DNA of 10,838 nucleotides from Clostridia bacterium (GTDB lineage: Bacteria; Bacillota; Clostridia; Oscillospirales; Ruminococcaceae): positions 1-10,838 of the forward strand of contig JAGKVC010000121.1 of NCBI GenBank assembly GCA_021152595.1, written 5' to 3'. Position 1 is the first letter of the stretch, and each line of letters begins with the position of its first letter. The position numbers were made by a program, and so were the translations under genes. Shown piece after piece: positions 6,800 through 10,838 of the stretch. The notes beneath the pieces are model-generated. The model made no database searches. It was not told the origin of the DNA and saw only the letters and a list, made by a program, of their open reading frames with translations.

Positions 6800-9264
6800 A
6801 ACCGCTGAAAAAGAAGCTGCAAAAGCCGCTTGTGACAGCGATTGCCGCAGTCGGAACCTCGGCAGCCGTTGTTTCGGCAGTGGTTATGGCAGCGAAAACG
6901 CTCAGTGCGCCGAGTTCAAACCCGTGGGATTACACCATGTATGCGTTTGATACCGGCGAGGATGCACTCAAAAGCAGTGCGGAGAAGCTCAAGGCAGACG
7001 GCGATGTCCGTTCGGCAGGCGGTGCTTCGTTCGGAGAGGGCGAGACCGAGATCACCGGAAATCTGGTGGTCGGAAGTCAGGTGCAGTCCGGAAAGGGCAC
7101 GCTTAGCTTCGGCAAGCTGACCGAGGGCGCTAAGCCGCTTGCGGTGAATCAGGTGTTCAGCGAGGTGTTCCGCGCTGCGACTGCGGACCGTGAGCTGAAC
7201 TATACCGACGGCATTACGGATAACAGCCGGACGATTGACCAGCCGGTTATCGGCGAAAACGAGCTGAATATTCAGATCCGCCGGAACAGCACGCCGGAGA
7301 ATCCTGTCACGGAAACGCCCGATTACAAATCCGGTGCATTCGGTGCCGCATTCATGACGGATCTCTATAACCGTCCGGAGGAGTGGCAGGAGGTGCTTCC
7401 GTTCCTCTTTGAGAATGCGGATCTGCCGGAAAAGGATCTTGCTTCGCTCGGTGCAGCGAGTGCATTCCTGCCGGTCGATGCTTCCGGCGCTGCAAAGGAT
7501 TGGCAGAATGCCGACCGTCTGCCGGAGGATGTATTCGGCAATCATCTCTCTATAGATGATATCCCGAATTACATCGCTGAGATCAAGGACGGGAATCCGG
7601 TCTTCGATATCTGCCGCGATCTGTTCAATACGGTTGAGATCGAGGCGTCCTACGGGCGCGCGACGGTCAATCCGGTCGAAGCGGCGGAGGCACAGAGCCT
7701 CACAGTCTCCGGCGGCAACTTCGCGCTGGACGGCAATTATGAGAATCTGGAGGAGATCCGCTTCAACAACTGGGGCGGCGCACAGCTTCACGGTTCTTAT
7801 CCGAATCTGAAATACATCTATATGCCGACATGGAGCAACCTGAATCTCGCAGGTGATTTCCCGTCGCTGGAATGCGTCTACCTCAACGGCGGTCAGATTC
7901 TGCTCGGCTCCGGTACGGAGGGCTTTTCCGCGGAGAATGCAACGATCCTTGCGGAAAACGGTACGGTGATCCTCTATACGGCGAATGATTTTAATCTGAC
8001 AGACAGCCGTGTGCTTTCGCTGAATCATATCGTACTGCGCGGCGGCGGCGCCGACAGTGCCGGATCTGCATTCCGCGCTGAGAATACGCTCTTTGCAACG
8101 CGCGGCGCAATCGCCTTCGAGGATATGCGCGATATCAATACCGAGGTCTGCACGAATCTTCCGGTATTCTATTCCGAAAAGCCGATTTCGATCGTCAATT
8201 CGTCGTTTGATCTGCTTCAGGGCTGCTTCCTCTCGCACACCGGCGCAATGGTGCTGACAGAAAGCGAGATCGGCGCGCTGCGCGGCTTCTGGTTTGCACC
8301 GGAGGGCATCAATTCCAATGCGCTGAATTCCACGGCGCAGGTCTATATCAATACCTACAGCTACAATATGCTGCCGGATATCCGTTCGCTGAATACACAG
8401 CAGAGCGGTACATGGAAGAAGGGCACCGTGCAGAGCATTCAGGAAGCACGCTTCCCGGTTGCGCTTGCGGAAACTGTGACCGATATCAACGGCTTCCTTT
8501 CTGACAGCGTTTCGCTTAAGAATGAGGAAGGCGAGTACGAGGAGATCTACTCTTATAAAGGTGCTGCTGCAAATGCAGGCGTCCTGACGCTGAATTCCGC
8601 GCTGATCGCAGAGGGCAATCTCAACGTCACTGCGGATACACTCAGAGGCGGCACCGATTCCGAGGCGCTGATTGTCTCGCGCTCCGGTGATGTGACGCTG
8701 GATATCAGCACACTGATCGACTGGACGGGCATCATCTTCGCGCCGGAGGGCAAGGTCACGCTGAACGGCTCCGGTACGCTGCACGGCAGAATCTTTGCAA
8801 AGGAAATCGAGATCACTTCCGAGGCGCTGACGATCGCAGGCGGCAATCTTGATCCGGCAGCACGCGGATTTACAAAGCCGACCGTTACGACCTCAACCAC
8901 GGTGACAACTGTCACAACAGTCACCACTGCGGATGTTACAACAACTGAAGCAGTCACGACTGATACGGAGCCGGATGTCACAACGGATACTTCCGCTGAA
9001 ATCGTGACGACGGATACCACGGCAGACACCACAACAACGGAGACTGTCACATCCACCGGAACCGATACGACAGATCCGGATCCGACGACAACAGTCACTA
9101 CGAAGACCACACCGGCATATACGCAGGCACAGTATGAGTATGATAAGCTGGGGCGTCTGACCAAGGTCATCTACGATGAGAAGAACTATATCGAATACAC
9201 TTATGATGCAAACGGCAATATCACAGAAGTGAAAAAGACGACGAACGGGATTACAAAGGAGTAA
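6796..9264 (+). CDS. Exported beta-rich protein with Thr stalk and YD repeat
   Basis: This is an 822-residue surface or secreted protein of unknown function. AAAGGAG at 6783-6789 lies six bases before the ATG. The N-terminus is a signal peptide: KPLKKKLQKP, then a hydrophobic Ala/Val core at ~12-33, with possible cleavage near Ala-Lys-Thr or LSA (32-38). Residues ~40-690 are rich in short strands and Gly/Asn turns. They include GNLVVGSQV near the start, three 20-residue LRR-like units at 313-371, and a closing block (GVLTLNSALI to LTIAGG) containing GIIFAPEGKVTLNG and LHGRIFAKEI. This block resembles 'choice-of-anchor A'/adhesin-type beta-solenoids, a resemblance from memory only. A Thr/Val/Asp-rich linker spans ~696-775. 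The C-terminus (780-813) is a single YD repeat as found in RHS proteins. There is no LPxTG or membrane anchor. The gene is first in an operon with the next exported protein. An adhesin or surface-matrix role is inferred. Confidence 0.88.
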   Translation: MKPLKKKLQKPLVTAIAAVGTSAAVVSAVVMAAKTLSAPSSNPWDYTMYAFDTGEDALKSSAEKLKADGDVRSAGGASFGEGETEITGNLVVGSQVQSGKGTLSFGKLTEGAKPLAVNQVFSEVFRAATADRELNYTDGITDNSRTIDQPVIGENELNIQIRRNSTPENPVTETPDYKSGAFGAAFMTDLYNRPEEWQEVLPFLFENADLPEKDLASLGAASAFLPVDASGAAKDWQNADRLPEDVFGNHLSIDDIPNYIAEIKDGNPVFDICRDLFNTVEIEASYGRATVNPVEAAEAQSLTVSGGNFALDGNYENLEEIRFNNWGGAQLHGSYPNLKYIYMPTWSNLNLAGDFPSLECVYLNGGQILLGSGTEGFSAENATILAENGTVILYTANDFNLTDSRVLSLNHIVLRGGGADSAGSAFRAENTLFATRGAIAFEDMRDINTEVCTNLPVFYSEKPISIVNSSFDLLQGCFLSHTGAMVLTESEIGALRGFWFAPEGINSNALNSTAQVYINTYSYNMLPDIRSLNTQQSGTWKKGTVQSIQEARFPVALAETVTDINGFLSDSVSLKNEEGEYEEIYSYKGAAANAGVLTLNSALIAEGNLNVTADTLRGGTDSEALIVSRSGDVTLDISTLIDWTGIIFAPEGKVTLNGSGTLHGRIFAKEIEITSEALTIAGGNLDPAARGFTKPTVTTSTTVTTVTTVTTADVTTTEAVTTDTEPDVTTDTSAEIVTTDTTADTTTTETVTSTGTDTTDPDPTTTVTTKTTPAYTQAQYEYDKLGRLTKVIYDEKNYIEYTYDANGNITEVKKTTNGITKE
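7732..7911 (+). repeat. Three 20-residue LRR-like units in the exported protein
   Basis: Residues 313-332, 333-352 and 353-372 align as G-x-[YF]-x-[NS]-L-x-x-[IV]-x-[FML], with glycines at exactly 313, 333 and 353. Examples are GNYENLEEIRF, GSYPNLKYIYM and GDFPSLECVYL. The spacing is shorter than the 23-residue LRR_5 units of the pseudokinase protein. Confidence 0.75.
8881..9117 (+). repeat. Low-complexity Thr-rich linker
   Basis: About 80 codons, mostly Thr with Val, Asp, Glu and Pro (repeated TTVTT, TTDT and TTTE patterns), join the beta-rich body to the YD repeat. Such stalks are common between domains of ruminococcal exoproteins and are often glycosylated. Confidence 0.9.
9133..9234 (+). 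other. Single C-terminal YD (RHS-type) repeat
   Basis: Residues 780-813 read YEYDKLGRLTKV, a short spacer, then YTYDANGNITEV. This matches the YD repeat consensus (YxYDxxGRLTxV ... YxYDxxGNxT) of RHS and teneurin-type shells. Only one unit is present, and the protein ends nine residues later. Confidence 0.85.
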
Positions 9265-9275
9265 GAGGTAGTTTC

Positions 9276-10838
9276 ATGCGTAAAATTACGAATAAAATTA
9301 TCAGCTGTGCGCTCTCTGCTTTTATGCTGGGCGAGGTATTCGTCCAGAATGCAGATCCGTTCCTGCGCCTTCCGCTGACAGTCTCCGCTGAGACGGTCAG
9401 TGCGGCAGCGGATGCGGATCCGGATGCACAGCCGGCAGAATCAGAGGGCGAAGCGGCGGAACAGGAAGCCGATGAGCCCGATGCACCTGCCGAAGAACCT
9501 GCGGCGCAATATGAGGATCTGGTGATCTCCGACAGAACGACGAAGACGATCACTGCGCCGACAGAAGTCGGCAATCTGGTGATCGACGGCTCGGGCTCCG
9601 TGCTTTCTCTGCCGGATCAGAACAGCATCCTGACGGTTCACGGCGATGTCACCATCCGGAATTACGGTGTGCTGCGGATCGCCAAGGGCGCTCTGACCTG
9701 TGAGAATCTCACGATCAATACCAGATACTATGATGAAGCGCTGACGATGACAAACCCGAACAGCAGCCTGACAGTCAACGGCAGCTTCACACATGCTTCC
9801 GGTAATCTGAATGCGGATTACCTGAAAACCGGCGTGATCACGCTCAAGGGTGATTTTAACTGCCAGAGCAGCTATTTCAATCCGGCAGCCGATCTGACCT
9901 TCATCATGAGCGGCGACGGACCGCAGAAGATCACGATGACGGATTACAATTCCAGATTCAGTACGCTGGAGATCCGGAACACTTCGGAAGAGGGTATCTA
10001 TTCCGATTACCCGATCTCCGCATCGAAGATTACCGGCAATCTCGGTCAGCTCCATATCGGAATCGGCGGAGAGAACGGCAGAACGCTGGAAGAGGATACC
10101 GTCCTGACCGGCGACTACACGCTGGCAGCCGGTGAGCTGGATCTGAACGGACATACGCTGACGATTGAGGGCAACCTGATCCACGCAGGCGGCAGAGTCA
10201 ACCTGAACGGCGGTACGCTCAATGTCACCGGCGATTATCTGTTCCTTGCTCCGAAGCTCAATTCCGAGCCGGTTGCGTATGATCAGTTCAGCGAGGGCTA
10301 TCTCATCATGACAAATGAGAACGATGCGCTCAATATCGACGGCGACTGGATCGTCCGCACAAGACGCGAGCAGACCAATCTGACCGCTGGTACCATGACG
10401 ATCAAGGGCAATATCCATAAGCTCAATTACAGCTCCGATCTCAAGATGTCCGGCACGCATAAGGTTGTTTTTGCCGGCGAGACCGAGCATGACGTCTATT
10501 CGGACAGTTACGCGATCCGTTTCCAGAATGTCGATTTCGGCGCGGAGACTGTCCGCACCGATACCAATGTCTATGTGTACGGTACGCTGGACGGCAGCGG
10601 CAATACCATCGGCGGCCGCGGCAGCAATGAAACAGAGCAGTCGATCCGCATTGCTGCAAGTGCAAAAATCGGAGAGGGCTTCTCCGGCAATGTGCGCTTT
10701 GCAGAAAGCCGCACGCTGACAGAGGATATGCACATTCCCGGCAATCTGTATACAACATCGCTTGATCTTAGCGGGTATACCCTGACAGTTGACGGCAATT
10801 ACTATCAGGAGTGGTATCTGAACGTTAATAAGGGCGCT
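9276..10838 (+). CDS. Exported beta-solenoid-like protein, incomplete at window end
   Basis: This frame runs without a stop from ATG 9276 to the window edge (521 codons visible). The best-placed ribosome site is AGAGGT (9264-9269), six bases before the ATG; a stronger AAAGGAG (9255-9261) lies 14 bases away. The gene follows the previous stop codon by 11 bases, so the two are cotranslated from one mRNA. The N-terminus is a signal sequence (MRKITNKI, hydrophobic core to ~24, likely cleavage after LTVSA near residue 38). An acidic Ala/Glu/Asp/Pro spacer follows (~43-80). From ~90 on the protein is a run of short strands and Gly/Asn turns, for example GDVTIRNYGVLRIAKG at 123 and LDLNGHTLTIEGN near 286, as in right-handed beta-helix or bactofilin-like solenoids. 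A block starting RTLEED at 269 recurs as RTLTED at 479. No catalytic motif is visible. The function is unknown; partnership with the preceding exported protein is inferred. Confidence 0.86.
   Translation, partial: MRKITNKIISCALSAFMLGEVFVQNADPFLRLPLTVSAETVSAAADADPDAQPAESEGEAAEQEADEPDAPAEEPAAQYEDLVISDRTTKTITAPTEVGNLVIDGSGSVLSLPDQNSILTVHGDVTIRNYGVLRIAKGALTCENLTINTRYYDEALTMTNPNSSLTVNGSFTHASGNLNADYLKTGVITLKGDFNCQSSYFNPAADLTFIMSGDGPQKITMTDYNSRFSTLEIRNTSEEGIYSDYPISASKITGNLGQLHIGIGGENGRTLEEDTVLTGDYTLAAGELDLNGHTLTIEGNLIHAGGRVNLNGGTLNVTGDYLFLAPKLNSEPVAYDQFSEGYLIMTNENDALNIDGDWIVRTRREQTNLTAGTMTIKGNIHKLNYSSDLKMSGTHKVVFAGETEHDVYSDSYAIRFQNVDFGAETVRTDTNVYVYGTLDGSGNTIGGRGSNETEQSIRIAASAKIGEGFSGNVRFAESRTLTEDMHIPGNLYTTSLDLSGYTLTVDGNYYQEWYLNVNKGA
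10080..10838 (+). repeat. Long-period internal repeat in the second exported protein
   Basis: The segment at residues 269-313 (RTLEED..., then LDLNGHTLTIEGN) is matched at 479-521 (RTLTED..., then LDLSGYTLTVDGN). The offset is 210 residues, or 630 bases (10080 and 10710). The second copy runs off the window, so more copies may follow. Confidence 0.65.

Noticed and set aside
6916..8784. Very long open frame on the minus strand (over 600 codons) opposite the first exported protein
   Set aside because: It mirrors the codon bias of the plus-strand gene, has no ribosome site, is Arg/Cys/Ile-rich and resembles no family; the plus-strand protein has a signal peptide and clear domains.
9133..9264. 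Complete RHS toxin module at the end of the first exported protein
   Set aside because: Only one YD unit is present, followed by a stop codon; there is no RHS core motif, toxin domain or immunity gene.
9441..10733. Minus-strand open frame of ~430 codons opposite the second exported protein
   Set aside because: The plus-strand frame from 9276 has a ribosome site, a signal peptide and repeats; the minus-strand frame is its shadow.

Overview
The window looks like chromosomal DNA of a gut Firmicute in the Ruminococcus / Oscillospiraceae group. The evidence is moderately GC-rich coding sequence with strong AGGAGG ribosome binding sites, TTGACA-N17-TATAAT-type promoters, a BspA-type leucine-rich-repeat protein, and a secreted protein with the long Thr/Val/Asp linker typical of ruminococcal exoproteins. 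The genus is an inference from style, not from a marker gene.

Layout, left to right. (1) 38-355: the first ~105 residues of a large serine recombinase of the kind carried by integrative elements. It is cut off abruptly and abuts (2) 343-1713, a serine beta-lactamase-fold hydrolase with four C-terminal membrane segments that has lost its N-terminus, including the SxxK nucleophile motif. The join at about 340-355 is either a real deletion/insertion scar or an assembly chimera. A strong terminator follows at 1732-1771. (3) 1908-4928, with its own consensus promoter: a 1006-residue cytosolic-looking protein made of a degenerate protein kinase domain (pseudokinase), an acidic Pro/Glu linker, about sixteen 23-residue LRR_5 repeats and an unassigned C-terminal domain. 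(4) 4989-6128 on the minus strand: an aldo/keto reductase with an intact catalytic tetrad but a C-terminal region without the ferredoxin-type cysteines. It converges on gene 3 across a probable bidirectional terminator. (5) 6208-6587: a noncoding stretch rich in dyad symmetries and ending in a perfect terminator hairpin, so it is a possible operator region or small RNA. (6) A consensus promoter at 6632-6660 drives a two-gene operon for secreted beta-solenoid-like proteins. A short leader ORF (6743-6799) overlaps the first structural gene by ATGA. Next come an 822-residue exported protein (6796-9264) with LRR-like repeats, a Thr-rich stalk and one C-terminal YD (RHS-type) repeat, and then a second exported protein (9276 to the window end, incomplete) built from repeated beta-strand/turn units.

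The last two genes almost certainly act together at the cell surface: they share a promoter, lie 11 bases apart and both have export signals. The pseudokinase-LRR protein and the reductase are separate transcription units. The most notable items are the doubly inactivated kinase fused to LRRs with no membrane segment, the translationally coupled leader of the surface operon, the lone YD repeat at the end of a Thr stalk, and the structured gene-free region with its own terminator.
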